Of a DNA stretch of 64,000 bases, positions 6,101 through 14,695 are shown in pieces. The number at the start of each line of letters is the position of its first letter. Positions within the stretch are counted from its first letter, which is position 1. The translations under genes were made by a program, and so were the position numbers. The DNA is from Actinomycetes bacterium. Lineage in GTDB: Bacteria; Actinomycetota; Acidimicrobiia; Acidimicrobiales; RAAP-2. The stretch is taken from the NCBI GenBank assembly GCA_021806045.1, contig JAJZDI010000003.1, forward strand, positions 62,001-126,000, written 5' to 3'. The notes under the pieces were generated by a model. It ran no database searches, was not told the origin of the DNA, and saw only the letters and a list, made by a program, of their open reading frames with translations.

Positions 6101-8848
6101 ATGGCCCTCACGACGGAACCTGCCCCGGGCGGCGGCGAGACCCCCGCCTACCGCCTCCCCCGCACGGTGCTGCCCCGCCACTACCGGCTGGAGCTGACCC
6201 CCGACCTGGCTGCCGCCACCTTCGCCGGCCAGGTGTCGATCGACGTCGAGATCACCGAGCCGACCGCGACGGTGGTGCTGAACGCGGCCGAGCTCGACAT
6301 CACCACGGCCACCGTTCGGGCCGGCGGGGGCGAGCACCGGGCGTCAGTCGCCCTCGACCCCGACGAGGAACGGGCCACCCTGACCCTCCCGGACGAGCTC
6401 GCCTCCGGACCGGCCACTGTCGAGCTCGCCTTCACCGGGATCCTCAATGACAAGCTCCACGGCTTCTACCGCAGCACGTTCACCGGCGAGGACGGTACCG
6501 AGCACGTGATCGCCACCACGCAGATGGAGGCGACCGACGCCCGCCGGGCCTTCCCCTGCTTCGACGAGCCGGACCTGAAGGCGACGTTCGAGGTCGCCCT
6601 GGTGGTCGACGACGGGCTGGCCGCCTACTCCAATGGCGCCGTCGTGGCCGAGGAGCCCATCCCCGGCACCGGGCGCCGCCGCGTCCGCTTCGCCACCACC
6701 ATGGTGATGTCCACCTACCTGGTCGCCTTCGTCGTCGGCCCGCTGGAGGCGACCGACCCGGTGGACGTCGACGGCGTGCCACTGCGGATCGTGCACCCGC
6801 CGGCCAAGGGCCACCTCACCGGCTTCGCCCTCGAGGTCGGCGCCCACGCGCTCCGGTTCTTCACCGACTACTTCGGGATCCCCTACCCGGCCGACAAGCT
6901 CGACCTGGTGGCCATCCCCGACTTCGCCTTCGGCGCCATGGAGAACCTGGGGTGCGTCACCTTCCGGGAGTCCGTCCTCCTCGTCGACCCCGACCAGGCG
7001 GCCCGGGTCGAGCTCGAGCGGGTGGCCGACGTGGTGTGCCACGAGATCGCCCACATGTGGTTCGGCGACCTGGTGACGATGGGCTGGTGGAACGGAATCT
7101 GGCTGAACGAGGCGTTCGCCACGTTCATGGAGGTGGCCGCGGTCGACGCCTTCCGGCCCGACTGGCAGCGGTGGGTGAGCTTCGGCACCGAGCGCGAGGC
7201 GGCCCTCGCCGTCGACGGCCTGCACGCCACACGACCGGTTGAGTACCCGGTGGGGCGCCCCGAGGAGGCGCAGGGGATGTTCGACGTCCTCACCTACCAG
7301 AAGGGTGGCAGCGTCCTACGCATGCTGGAGCGCTTCATCGGCGCCGATGTCTTCCGCAACGGCATCCGCCGCTACCTGCGCACCCATGCCCACGGCAACA
7401 CGGAGACGGCCGACCTGTGGCGGGCCCTGGAGGACGCCAGCGGCCAGCCGGTGGGCTCGATCATGGACACGTGGATCCTCCAGGGCGGCTACCCGTTGGT
7501 GGTGGTGGACGGGGCGGCCGTGCGCCAGGAGCCCTTCTCCTACCGGACCGAGGCGGGCGGCGCCATCGGCGACGCGTGGCGGGTGCCCCTCCTCGTCCGC
7601 ACCCTCGACGACGGCAGCGGCCACGCCGGGAGCGGGCGCTCCACCGGCGCCGGCACTGGAAGCGAGCCGGCCGGCGCCACCTCGGTCCTCCTCGATCCGG
7701 CGGGAGCGCCGGTTTTGGAGGCGCCCACCGGTGGGGCGGCCGCCGACCACGGCGTGTCGGTGATGCCGTCGGGCGGCACCCTGCCGTCGGGGACCGGAGC
7801 CGGCACGTTGGTGGTGAACGCCGGCGGCCACGGCTTCTACCGGGTCGCCTACCCGCTCGGGCACCTCGACGGCCTGGCCACCCGGTTCGCCTCGCTGCTC
7901 CCACTCGAGCGCTACTGCCTCGTCTCGGACGCGTGGGCGGCCGCGCTGGCCGGCCGGTCCTCCCTCGACGGCTTCGCCCGGGTGACCCGGGCCGTGGTGG
8001 AGACGGGCGAGGGCGACCCGAGCGTCTGGTCCGTGGTGCTGGGAGCACTGGGCCTGTTCGACCGGGTCGTCCCCGACGACCAGCGCCCGGCACTGGCGGA
8101 CGTGGTCCGCGCCGTCGCCGGTCCCATGGCCGCCCGCCTGGGCTGGGAGCCCGGCCCTGACGACACCGAGCGCACCCCCGCCCTCCGGGCCTCGATCCTG
8201 CGCATGCTCGGCACGATCGGCGCCGATCCGAATGTGCGGGCGGAGGCGGCCCGGCGGTTCGCCGCCACCGTGTCCGTAGGGGCGGGTGGGGAGGGTGGCC
8301 CGGCGGCCGGCGGCCTCGATCCCGACATCGCCTCGGCGGTTCTCGACGTGGTGGCCACCACCGGCGGCGCCACCGAGTTCGACACCTACCTCGACCGCTA
8401 CCGGTCGCCTGCCACGCCCCAGGAGGAGAACCGTTACCTCTACGGCCTCGCCTCCTTCGACCAGCCCGAACTGGCCGAGCGCGCCTTCGACCTGGCCGTC
8501 ACCGAGGTGCGCACGCAGAACGCGCCGTTCGTCATCCAGCTCCTGCTGGCCAACCGGGCCAACGGCCCGGCCACGTGGTCCCGGGTGACCGCGTCCTGGG
8601 CCGACCTGGTCGATCGGTTCCCCGCCAACATCCTTCCCCGCATGCTCGATGGCGTCCGTGGGCTGGTCGATCCCGACGGGCTCGCCGGTGAGGTCACCGC
8701 GTTCGTGCAGGCCCACCCACTGCCCGGTGGGGGGAAGACCGTCGACCAGATCCTGGAGCGGCTGGCCGTCAACGTGGCCTTCAAGGAACGCTGGGGGCAG
8801 GCTGTCGTGGCAACCATGGGCACGGCGCTCGCCCCTCTGGCAGACTGA
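6101..8848 (+). CDS. pepN: Aminopeptidase N, M1 family
   Basis: Zinc metallopeptidase that removes N-terminal residues from peptides in the cytoplasm. 915 residues, near the usual size for the actinobacterial type. The GAMEN exopeptidase motif is at residues 278-282. The zinc site HEIAH is at 314-318 with the third ligand Glu337 in WLNEAFATF. TTQMEATDARRAFPCFDEPD is the conserved substrate-binding strand. A Gly/Ser/Thr-rich insertion near residues 505-570 and a helical C-terminal domain (ERAP1-like) follow. All catalytic residues are present. Confidence 0.95.
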   Translation: MALTTEPAPGGGETPAYRLPRTVLPRHYRLELTPDLAAATFAGQVSIDVEITEPTATVVLNAAELDITTATVRAGGGEHRASVALDPDEERATLTLPDELASGPATVELAFTGILNDKLHGFYRSTFTGEDGTEHVIATTQMEATDARRAFPCFDEPDLKATFEVALVVDDGLAAYSNGAVVAEEPIPGTGRRRVRFATTMVMSTYLVAFVVGPLEATDPVDVDGVPLRIVHPPAKGHLTGFALEVGAHALRFFTDYFGIPYPADKLDLVAIPDFAFGAMENLGCVTFRESVLLVDPDQAARVELERVADVVCHEIAHMWFGDLVTMGWWNGIWLNEAFATFMEVAAVDAFRPDWQRWVSFGTEREAALAVDGLHATRPVEYPVGRPEEAQGMFDVLTYQKGGSVLRMLERFIGADVFRNGIRRYLRTHAHGNTETADLWRALEDASGQPVGSIMDTWILQGGYPLVVVDGAAVRQEPFSYRTEAGGAIGDAWRVPLLVRTLDDGSGHAGSGRSTGAGTGSEPAGATSVLLDPAGAPVLEAPTGGAAADHGVSVMPSGGTLPSGTGAGTLVVNAGGHGFYRVAYPLGHLDGLATRFASLLPLERYCLVSDAWAAALAGRSSLDGFARVTRAVVETGEGDPSVWSVVLGALGLFDRVVPDDQRPALADVVRAVAGPMAARLGWEPGPDDTERTPALRASILRMLGTIGADPNVRAEAARRFAATVSVGAGGEGGPAAGGLDPDIASAVLDVVATTGGATEFDTYLDRYRSPATPQEENRYLYGLASFDQPELAERAFDLAVTEVRTQNAPFVIQLLLANRANGPATWSRVTASWADLVDRFPANILPRMLDGVRGLVDPDGLAGEVTAFVQAHPLPGGGKTVDQILERLAVNVAFKERWGQAVVATMGTALAPLAD

Positions 8849-8924
8849 ACGAGCTGAGTCACGCCTACGCCACGGGGGGTGGCGAGCGTTCCAGCGACCC
8901 GCAGAGGGTCAGGAGGGGTAGGGC

Positions 8925-10910
8925 ATGGTTGACGGCGAGGGGCCGGGGGCGCCGCGCGGACCGAGGGAACCGAACGATCCGCTCGCCTGGCGCCGGCCGG
9001 TCGGGAGGCGCGCCGCGGTTCCGCCGGGGCTCACCGGCGACGGCGCCCGGGGTGGTCCGAGCGCGCCCACCGATGCTGAGCGCTCGGCGGCCAAGCTGAC
9101 GGAGAGCGAGGTGCTCCGCCTCCGCCTGGCCCAGACGGAGGAGGCGCTCCGCCAGAGCGAGCAGCGGTTCGCCGACATGGTCGCCATCGCCCCCACCGCC
9201 GTGGTGGTGGCCCAGGATGGCGAGCTGGCCGCAGCCAACGCTGCCTGCATCCGGCTGCTCGGGCTGGAGTCGCCCGCCCACGTGATCGGGCGATCCCTGT
9301 CCGATTTCGTGCACGCCGACGACTGGGAGGCGGTGGCCTCCTTCCTGGCCGGCCACCTGTCGCTCGGCGTAGCCGGCCCCGGCAAGGAGGGAACCGGGTC
9401 GGTCACCACTCGCCTGGTCGGACCTGGCGACTACCAGGTGACCGTCGAGCTGGTGGGCATGGCCGTCCAGCACGCCGGCCGGCCGGCCGTGCAGTTCTTC
9501 GCCTCCGACGTCACCGACCTGGAGGAGACCGAGCGGCTCCTCAGCCACCAGGCGCTCCACGATCCCCTCACCGGCCTGCCCAACCGGCTGCTGTTCGTCG
9601 ACCGGGTCGGCCAGGCGCTGGCCCGCTCGCCACGGGCCCACAGCCGGGTCGGCGTGTTCTTCTGCGACCTCGACCGGTTCCAGGTCGTCAACGACGGCCT
9701 GGGGCACGCAGTGGGCGACCGGGTCCTGCTCATGGCGGCCGAACGCCTGCAGGGCAGCCTGCGTCCTTCCGACACGGTCGCCCGCTTCAGCGGGGACGAG
9801 TTCGTCGTCCTCTGCGAGCTCTCCAGAGAGCCGGGCGACGTCCCCACCGTGGCCAAGCGGCTGCTGGCCAGCATGTCCGATCCCTTCGACGTCGACGACA
9901 CCACCTTCACCATGTCGGCCAGCATCGGTGTCGCCGTGGCCGAGGACCGCTTCGTCGAACCCGAGGACCTCATCCGCGATGCCGCCGCCGCCACCAGCCA
10001 GGCGAAGGTCCGGGGGCGGAACCGCTTCGAGGTCTTCAGCCCCGCGACCCGGGAGCGGGCACTCGGCCGTATCCACATCGAGTCCTCGCTCCGGCGGGCC
10101 ATGGAGGACGGCCACCTGCGCGTGTACTACCAGCCCATGGTCGAGTGCCACACCGGGCGCCTGGTGGGTGCGGAGGCGCTCGTCCGCTGGCAGCACCCCG
10201 AGCACGGCCTGGTCATGCCCGGGTCCTTCATCCCGATCGCCGAGGAGTCCGGGCTGATCGTGGCCGTGGGCGCCTGGGTGCTGGAGCGCGCCTGCTGGCA
10301 GGCGAACGAGTGGGAGGGGAAGCTGCCGCCGGGGCAGACGCTGCACCTGTCGGTCAACCTGTCCGCCCACCAGCTCCACGATCCCGAACTGGTCGGCCGG
10401 GTGCGTGCCCTCATCGAGCGCTTCCCCGCCCGCCAGCGCCAGGTCATCCTGTCGCTCGAGGTGACCGAGACGACGCTCGTCCGCGACGCAGAGGCCACGA
10501 CCGAGGCCCTCGAGAACCTCGACGCGCTGGGCGTGCAGATTGGCATCGACGACTTCGGCACCGGCTACTCGTCGCTCAGCTACCTCAAGCGGTTCCCGGT
10601 GACGACGATCAAGGTCGACCGCACCTTCATCCAGTCCGTCGACGAGAACCCCGACGACCGGGCCATCGTCCAGGCCGTGATCCAGCTCGCCCACAACCTG
10701 GGCCTGACCGTGATCGCCGAGGGGGTGGAGCGCGAGGCGCAGCGCCGCCTCCTGGCCGACCTCGGCTGCGACCTCGTCCAGGGCTATCTCTTCGGTCGCC
10801 CGCTGGCCGAAGAGGTGATGACCGAGCTGATCCTGAACCGGGACGGGCCCGTCTACCTGGGCCCGGGCCACGAGCGGCGCACACCGGCCGACCTCGGCGC
10901 ACCCCGCTGA
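8925..10910 (+). CDS. PAS-GGDEF-EAL cyclic-di-GMP enzyme
   Basis: Cytoplasmic signalling protein of 661 residues without membrane segments. Order: low-complexity N-terminus, short coiled coil (about 55-75), PAS domain (about 78-195), GGDEF domain (about 200-370), EAL domain (about 385-645). The GGDEF signature reads FSGDEF (289-293), with the first Gly replaced by Ser. The RxxD inhibitory site is intact (R280-PS-D283), five residues upstream. EAL is intact as EALVRW (417-419), with IDDFGTGYSSL (Asp542, Asp543). I infer that it binds c-di-GMP and degrades it; cyclase activity is doubtful. The PAS domain probably senses a small ligand or redox cue. Confidence 0.93.
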   Translation: MVDGEGPGAPRGPREPNDPLAWRRPVGRRAAVPPGLTGDGARGGPSAPTDAERSAAKLTESEVLRLRLAQTEEALRQSEQRFADMVAIAPTAVVVAQDGELAAANAACIRLLGLESPAHVIGRSLSDFVHADDWEAVASFLAGHLSLGVAGPGKEGTGSVTTRLVGPGDYQVTVELVGMAVQHAGRPAVQFFASDVTDLEETERLLSHQALHDPLTGLPNRLLFVDRVGQALARSPRAHSRVGVFFCDLDRFQVVNDGLGHAVGDRVLLMAAERLQGSLRPSDTVARFSGDEFVVLCELSREPGDVPTVAKRLLASMSDPFDVDDTTFTMSASIGVAVAEDRFVEPEDLIRDAAAATSQAKVRGRNRFEVFSPATRERALGRIHIESSLRRAMEDGHLRVYYQPMVECHTGRLVGAEALVRWQHPEHGLVMPGSFIPIAEESGLIVAVGAWVLERACWQANEWEGKLPPGQTLHLSVNLSAHQLHDPELVGRVRALIERFPARQRQVILSLEVTETTLVRDAEATTEALENLDALGVQIGIDDFGTGYSSLSYLKRFPVTTIKVDRTFIQSVDENPDDRAIVQAVIQLAHNLGLTVIAEGVEREAQRRLLADLGCDLVQGYLFGRPLAEEVMTELILNRDGPVYLGPGHERRTPADLGAPR

Positions 10911-10931
10911 CCCCCGCTGACCCCCGCTGAC
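10902..10931. repeat. 10-bp tandem repeat over a stop codon
   Basis: CCCCGCTGAC-type unit, three copies, starting inside the last codons of the PAS-GGDEF-EAL gene. Each copy carries TGA, so extra copies would not extend the protein. Confidence 0.75.
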
Positions 10932-11024
10932 CTGGGAGAGCCTGCTGGCTCGGCGGCGCACGGCCGGCGCAGGCTCGACGCGACTGCACCGAGCCCGGTG
11001 CACCCGGACCTCGCCTGCGGCCCG

Positions 11025-11030
11025 TAGGAT
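11025..11030 (+). promoter_or_regulatory. Leaderless -10 element of the GDT1 gene
   Basis: TAGGAT lies 6 bases before the GTG at 11037. Confidence 0.5.
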
Positions 11031-11036
11031 CGGCCG

Positions 11037-11624
11037 GTGGACGTCGGGACGGCGATCGGGGTCTTCGCACTGATCTTCGTGGCGGAGCTCCCCGACAAGA
11101 CGATGATCGCCATGCTGGTCCTCGGCAGCCGATCCCGACCCGCCCTGGTCTGGGCGGGCTCGACCGTGGCGTTCGCCGTCCACGTCACGGTGGCGGTGCT
11201 CGTGGGGCACGCGCTCGCCCTCCTGCCCCGGACGTGGGTCCTCGGCGTCAGCGCCGCCCTGTTCGGGGCCGGTGCCGTCTACCTCCTCCTCGTGCCGGAG
11301 CGGACCGAGGAGGAGCGGGGCGAGCGCGAGGCCCAGCGGGCCCGGTCCGCCATCAACGTGGCCGGTGGGGCGTTCGTCGTCATCCTCGTCGGGGAGTTCG
11401 GCGACCTGACCCAACTGCTCACTGCGAACCTGGCCGCCCGGTCGCACGACCCGCTCAGCGTGGGGGTCGGCGCCTTCGTGGCCCTGGCCGCGGTGGCCGC
11501 GGTGGCCGCCTTCGGCGGGCGGGCGATGCTGCGAGTCCTGCCGCTGGCCGTGATCCGCCGGGCCGGGGGTGTCATCCTGCTGGGCTTCGCCGCCTACGAC
11601 ATCTACCAGCTCGTGCACGGCTGA
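11037..11624 (+). CDS. GDT1/TMEM165 (UPF0016) cation exporter
   Basis: Membrane protein of 195 residues with two copies of the family signature E-x-G-D-(K/R)-(T/S): AELPDKTMIAML near residue 17 (Pro in place of Gly) and VGEFGDLTQLL near 120. Each repeat has about three hydrophobic helices, with a charged cytoplasmic loop (ERTEEERGEREAQRARS) between. Characterised relatives export manganese or exchange calcium for protons, and the paired acidic motifs bind the ion. The bacterial MneA/MntX-type role is a reasonable inference. The start is a GTG preceded by a -10 hexamer. Confidence 0.9.
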   Translation: MDVGTAIGVFALIFVAELPDKTMIAMLVLGSRSRPALVWAGSTVAFAVHVTVAVLVGHALALLPRTWVLGVSAALFGAGAVYLLLVPERTEEERGEREAQRARSAINVAGGAFVVILVGEFGDLTQLLTANLAARSHDPLSVGVGAFVALAAVAAVAAFGGRAMLRVLPLAVIRRAGGVILLGFAAYDIYQLVHG

Positions 11625-11670
11625 CGTCTCCCGATCGGCCACGGCGTGATGGGGGCCCGATGCGGTGCCC

Positions 11671-11710
11671 GCCGGACATCCCGCCGGACATCCCGCCGGA
11701 CATCCCGCCG
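11671..11710. repeat. 12-bp tandem repeat, 3.3 copies
   Basis: GCCGGACATCCC at 11671-11682, 11683-11694 and 11695-11706 plus four bases. It lies in the leader region of the methyltransferase gene that starts at 11756. Copy number could alter spacing of upstream signals. Confidence 0.85.
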
Positions 11711-11755
11711 TGCTGCCTGCACCGGGACCGTGGGCGGGCGTGGGAAGCTGTGCCC

Positions 11756-12457
11756 ATGACCGCCCCGACCGACGCCCCCCCGGGCACCCCGAGGCGTGAC
11801 GAGCTCCTCGCCCGTGCCCGTGAAGCGACCGGCTTCATGCCCGACGACGAGGGAGAGGCCCTCTACGACGCAGCCGTGCGGGCCGGACGGGCCGGCCCGG
11901 GAGCCACGTTCGTCGAGATCGGCGCATGGTGCGGCAAGTCCACCGTCTACCTCGGAGCGGCAGCCGAGGCGACCGGAGCGGTCCTCTTCAGCCTCGACCA
12001 CCACCACGGGTCCGAGGAGAACCAGGCTGGCTGGCCCCACCACGACCCGTCGCTCGTCGATCCCCACACCGGGCGCATCGACACCCTCCCCCACTGGCGG
12101 CGGACCATCGTGGGCGCCGGGCTCGAGGCGAGCGTGGTCGGCGTCGTGGGGGACTCGCCGACGGTGGCATCGCGATGGTCGACACCGCTCGACTTCTGCT
12201 TCATCGACGGGGGCCACGGCGAGGAGCCGGCGTGGGCCGACTTCCGGGGGTGGACGCCCCACGTGCGCGTCGGCGGGTGGCTGGCCATCCACGACGTGTT
12301 CCCCGATCCGGCCGACGGCGGTCGCCCCCCCTACGAGCTGTGGTGCGCCGCCCTCGCCTCGGAGCAGTTCGTCGAGGACGGTGCCTGTGGCTCGTTGCGG
12401 ATCCTGCGGCGGGTCACCGGGCCCGGCGCACCGGAAGAGGGCGACGCGTCGGGCTGA
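11756..12457 (+). CDS. Class I SAM methyltransferase, Methyltransf_24-like
   Basis: 233 residues. Rossmann-fold features are visible: GATFVEIGAWCGKSTVYLGAAAE (motif I), LFSLDHHHGSEENQ (acidic end of strand 2), LDFCFIDGGHGEEP and GGWLAIHDVFPDP. The last two blocks, IDGGH and HDVF, are typical of the metal-associated Methyltransf_24/CmcI-like group. The substrate is unknown. It is a stand-alone gene with a tandem repeat in its upstream region. Confidence 0.82.
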   Translation: MTAPTDAPPGTPRRDELLARAREATGFMPDDEGEALYDAAVRAGRAGPGATFVEIGAWCGKSTVYLGAAAEATGAVLFSLDHHHGSEENQAGWPHHDPSLVDPHTGRIDTLPHWRRTIVGAGLEASVVGVVGDSPTVASRWSTPLDFCFIDGGHGEEPAWADFRGWTPHVRVGGWLAIHDVFPDPADGGRPPYELWCAALASEQFVEDGACGSLRILRRVTGPGAPEEGDASG

Positions 12458-12586
12458 CCGGCACTTCGGAATTGCGGGGTCCAGTGCTCGCGGGAGGTGG
12501 CGCGGTCCTTCGCCCGGTCTCACTGAGTGGCGCGCAGACCCGGCGTTCGGGGGCAGGGAGGTACAGGCGTCGCAGCCAGCCGATAT

Positions 12587-12611
12587 CCTTACATAAGGTA
12601 CTCATGTAAGG
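12587..12611. promoter_or_regulatory. Operator of the AbrB/VapC pair
   Basis: Inverted repeat CCTTACAT (12587-12594), 9 bases, ATGTAAGG (12604-12611). The left half also contains CCTTA-N2-TAAGG. It ends 7 bases before the antitoxin ATG, as expected for autoregulation by AbrB/MazE-type antitoxins. Confidence 0.75.
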
Positions 12612-12618
12612 AAGATCG

Positions 12619-12867
12619 ATGGACGTCGCAGCGAAGGTGACCTCGAAGGGTCAGGTGACCGTCCCGAAGGATGTCCGACGAGCCCTCGGTATCGAGGAAG
12701 GTGACACCGTCATCTTTCACGTCGAAGGCAACCGGGCACTCATGGAGCGAACTCCGGGCTTCCTGGACTTGGCTGGTTCTCTCAAGGTGCCTGCCGCCAA
12801 ACGGAACGTGGCCTGGGACGAGGTAGTGCGGAGATCACGTGCTGCACGGGTCACCAGGCAGCGGTGA
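12619..12867 (+). CDS. AbrB/SpoVT-type antitoxin
   Basis: 82 residues. The swapped-hairpin DNA-binding domain is plain: AAKVTSKGQVTVPKDVRRALG, then IEEGDTVIFHVEGNRALM. The C-terminal third (residues 50-82) is the likely toxin-binding region. It overlaps the downstream PIN toxin by 4 bases (GTGA), and the upstream palindrome is its likely operator. AGGAAG gives a ribosome site. Known members neutralise the VapC partner and repress their own promoter. Confidence 0.9.
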   Translation: MDVAAKVTSKGQVTVPKDVRRALGIEEGDTVIFHVEGNRALMERTPGFLDLAGSLKVPAAKRNVAWDEVVRRSRAARVTRQR

Positions 12868-13256
12868 GCGCCTTCGTCGACACCAACATCCTCGTCCGAC
12901 ACCTGGTGGGTGATCCTCCCGACATGGCCGCTCGCGCAACCGCCTACCTCGGCTCAGAGTCGGAGCTACTCGTCACCGACCTGGTCATCGCCGAAACGGT
13001 CTACGTCCTCGAATCCTTCTACGAGGTCAGCCGCCAGCGCATCGCAACATCGATGCGGTCGTTGCTGACGCTGAACTCGGTGGTCGTCGTCGATGCGGCT
13101 CTCCTGCTTCGCTCCATCGAGATCTATGAGCACGACCGGCTCGACTTCGCCGAGGCCTACCTGGTAGCAAGTGCCGAGTCATCGGGCGTTGATGCAGTGG
13201 CATCATTCGACCGGAGTATCGACCGGGTCGGCACAGTCGAACGGATCGAGCCATAG
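12864..13256 (+). CDS. vapC: PIN-domain toxin (VapC)
   Basis: Magnesium-dependent endoribonuclease toxin, 130 residues. The acidic PIN tetrad is complete: Asp6 (SAFVDTNILVRH), Glu44 (VIAETVYVLE), Asp94 (RLDFAEAYL) and Asp116 (ASFDRS). Starts at the GTG overlapping the antitoxin stop. VapC toxins of this type cut tRNA or rRNA loops; the target here is unknown. The open frame and complete active site suggest a functional pair. Confidence 0.92.
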   Translation: MSAFVDTNILVRHLVGDPPDMAARATAYLGSESELLVTDLVIAETVYVLESFYEVSRQRIATSMRSLLTLNSVVVVDAALLLRSIEIYEHDRLDFAEAYLVASAESSGVDAVASFDRSIDRVGTVERIEP

Positions 13257-13393
13257 AACTTCGCTCGGCGCGCGATCGCCACCGAACCGGCGGTATGGGA
13301 CGCGCGTTCTCCGACGATGTGGGGCGCGTCTGAGGGCGATTGGGGGGCGCGGCGATCGCGATCGCGGACGCCGGGACGTTTGAGCTTGAAGGG

Positions 13394-14305
13394 TCAGCCG
13401 GCGGCGGCGAACGCGACCACGACGTAGGCGGCGTGGCGGTCGAAGTCCTGGCGTCGCCTGTCGTAGACGGTGGTCGTTCTCGGGTCGGCGTGCCTGGCGG
13501 CCACTTGGACCTCTCGGAGCGGGACGCCCGCGTCGAGGGCAGCCATGATGAACGCCGCTCGCAGCATGTGCGGGTGGACCAACCCGAGCTGTGCCCGCTT
13601 GCCTATCGATCGGACCCAGCGGTGGGCGGTGCGCCGGTCGAGGCGTTGACCGTCGTGGCGCAACAGAATGGGACCGTCTCGGCGTTCCCCGACCGCGAGG
13701 TCGATGGTGCGAGCGGTGCGGGGCACCAGCGGTATGAGGGCCGGTTTGTTGCCCTTGCCGATGATCCACAACACCCGGTGCCCTCGTTCGAAAGCCATGT
13801 CTTCGATGTTGGTCTCACAAGCCTCGCTGACCCGCAGACCGTTCAGCCCGAGTAGTACGGCCAGGGAAGCGTGGGCATGGTCGAACCGCTCCGCAGTGAA
13901 GAGGAATCGGCCCAGCTCACCTCTGTCCAGTCCGCGCCGTTCCGAGGAGTGCACGGTCGGCCGGCGAACGTACTGGGCCGGGTTGGAAGAGATGCGGCCG
14001 TCGATGTGAGCAAACCGGTAGAAGCCGCACGCCGTGGACAGGCGCCGGTCGATGGTCGATGCTGCCAGCCCTCGCTCCTCCATTGAGGTCCGGTAGAGCT
14101 CGAGATGGGCTCGGGTGGCCTCGAGGACGGGCAGGCCGTGGTCGGCGGTCCACTGGAACAGGTTGCGCAAGTCGTGACGGTAGGCGTCGAGAGTCCGCCC
14201 GCTGTAGCGAGCGAGGAAAGCCACGGCAGCGAGCTCGGCCTCGTCGGGTGCGATCGACTCGGCCGTGAACGCCAAGACGTCGGTATTGGAATCGATAGTG
14301 GTCAT
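13394..14305 (-). CDS. Tyrosine recombinase / integrase
   Basis: 303 residues. N-terminal SAM-like core-binding domain (about 25-110), then the catalytic domain with all active residues visible: Arg158 (LNGLRVSEACE), Lys184 (GKGNKP), His246 and Arg249 (HPHMLRAAF), His272 (AARHADPRTT) and Tyr281 (TVYDRRR). Size and layout resemble XerC/D-like or cassette-type integrases. The ATG at 14305 follows GGGAG; the ORF open for 53 codons upstream is not needed. It sits between two toxin-antitoxin pairs, so it may mobilise or have mobilised this stretch. No att site was identified. Confidence 0.9.
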   Translation of the reverse strand: MTTIDSNTDVLAFTAESIAPDEAELAAVAFLARYSGRTLDAYRHDLRNLFQWTADHGLPVLEATRAHLELYRTSMEERGLAASTIDRRLSTACGFYRFAHIDGRISSNPAQYVRRPTVHSSERRGLDRGELGRFLFTAERFDHAHASLAVLLGLNGLRVSEACETNIEDMAFERGHRVLWIIGKGNKPALIPLVPRTARTIDLAVGERRDGPILLRHDGQRLDRRTAHRWVRSIGKRAQLGLVHPHMLRAAFIMAALDAGVPLREVQVAARHADPRTTTVYDRRRQDFDRHAAYVVVAFAAAG

Positions 14306-14390
14306 GAGTTGTCTCCCTTCGGGTGGGGAGGCCCAGCCAACTCCTATCGATCCCCGCCGACCCGCTCGACAACTGGACTCGACACCTGTC

Positions 14391-14404
14391 GTACTTTGTA
14401 GTAC
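14391..14404. promoter_or_regulatory. Inverted repeat in the int / BrnT divergent region
   Basis: GTACT-N4-AGTAC, 14391-14404, midway between the divergent integrase and toxin genes. A direct repeat CTCGACA (twice, 13 bases apart) lies next to it. Candidate operator; not matched to a known site. Confidence 0.4.
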
Positions 14405-14449
14405 ATCTGGGGGGTGGCAGGAGTGGACTGGTCCTAGCGGGCCGACTAC

Positions 14450-14695
14450 ATGCGAGAACGCCATGGGATCGAAGTGGAGTGGGCTGATGAGGCACTTGAA
14501 GACCCCGACGCTCTTCGTATCGACCCCGATCCAGCCAGCAGATCGGGACGTTCGGTGAGAACCATCGGCTACGCGACCAAGGCCGGGTACCTCGTCACGG
14601 TCATCACCGTCGAGGAGGCCGGAAGCACCTACGGCGTGAACGGCTGGAAGTCCAACGAGATCGACATCCGCCGTTACCGGGAGGAACGACCATGA
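14450..14695 (+). CDS. BrnT-like toxin, 5' end interrupted by TAG
   Basis: 81 residues from the ATG at 14450: RERHGIEVEWADEALEDP, SRSGRSVRTIGYATKAGYLVTV (in two blocks) and GVNGWKSNEIDIRRYREE. The beta-strand order and the terminal R-x-Y resemble the BrnT ribonuclease toxin family and its distant relatives. In the same frame upstream, GTG GAC TGG TCC TAG CGG GCC GAC TAC leads into the ATG. A reading V-D-W-S-stop-R-A-D-Y would extend the protein naturally. Either translation starts at 14450 with a weak ribosome site, or the toxin has a nonsense mutation at codon 5. It overlaps the antitoxin by 4 bases. Confidence 0.65.
   Translation: MRERHGIEVEWADEALEDPDALRIDPDPASRSGRSVRTIGYATKAGYLVTVITVEEAGSTYGVNGWKSNEIDIRRYREERP

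Noticed and set aside
7316-8716. 466-codon minus-strand ORF
   Set aside because: Antisense to pepN; low-complexity translation.
8865-11642. 925-codon minus-strand ORF
   Set aside because: Antisense shadow of the PAS-GGDEF-EAL and GDT1 genes, with no recognisable motif.
13352-13365. Perfect palindrome GCGATCGCGATCGC
   Set aside because: Simple repeat of GATCGC; such words arise by chance in GC-rich DNA. Not positioned as an operator.
13257-13393. Possible att site next to the integrase
   Set aside because: I looked for a direct repeat with the outer borders of the accessory stretch and found none that I could support by eye.
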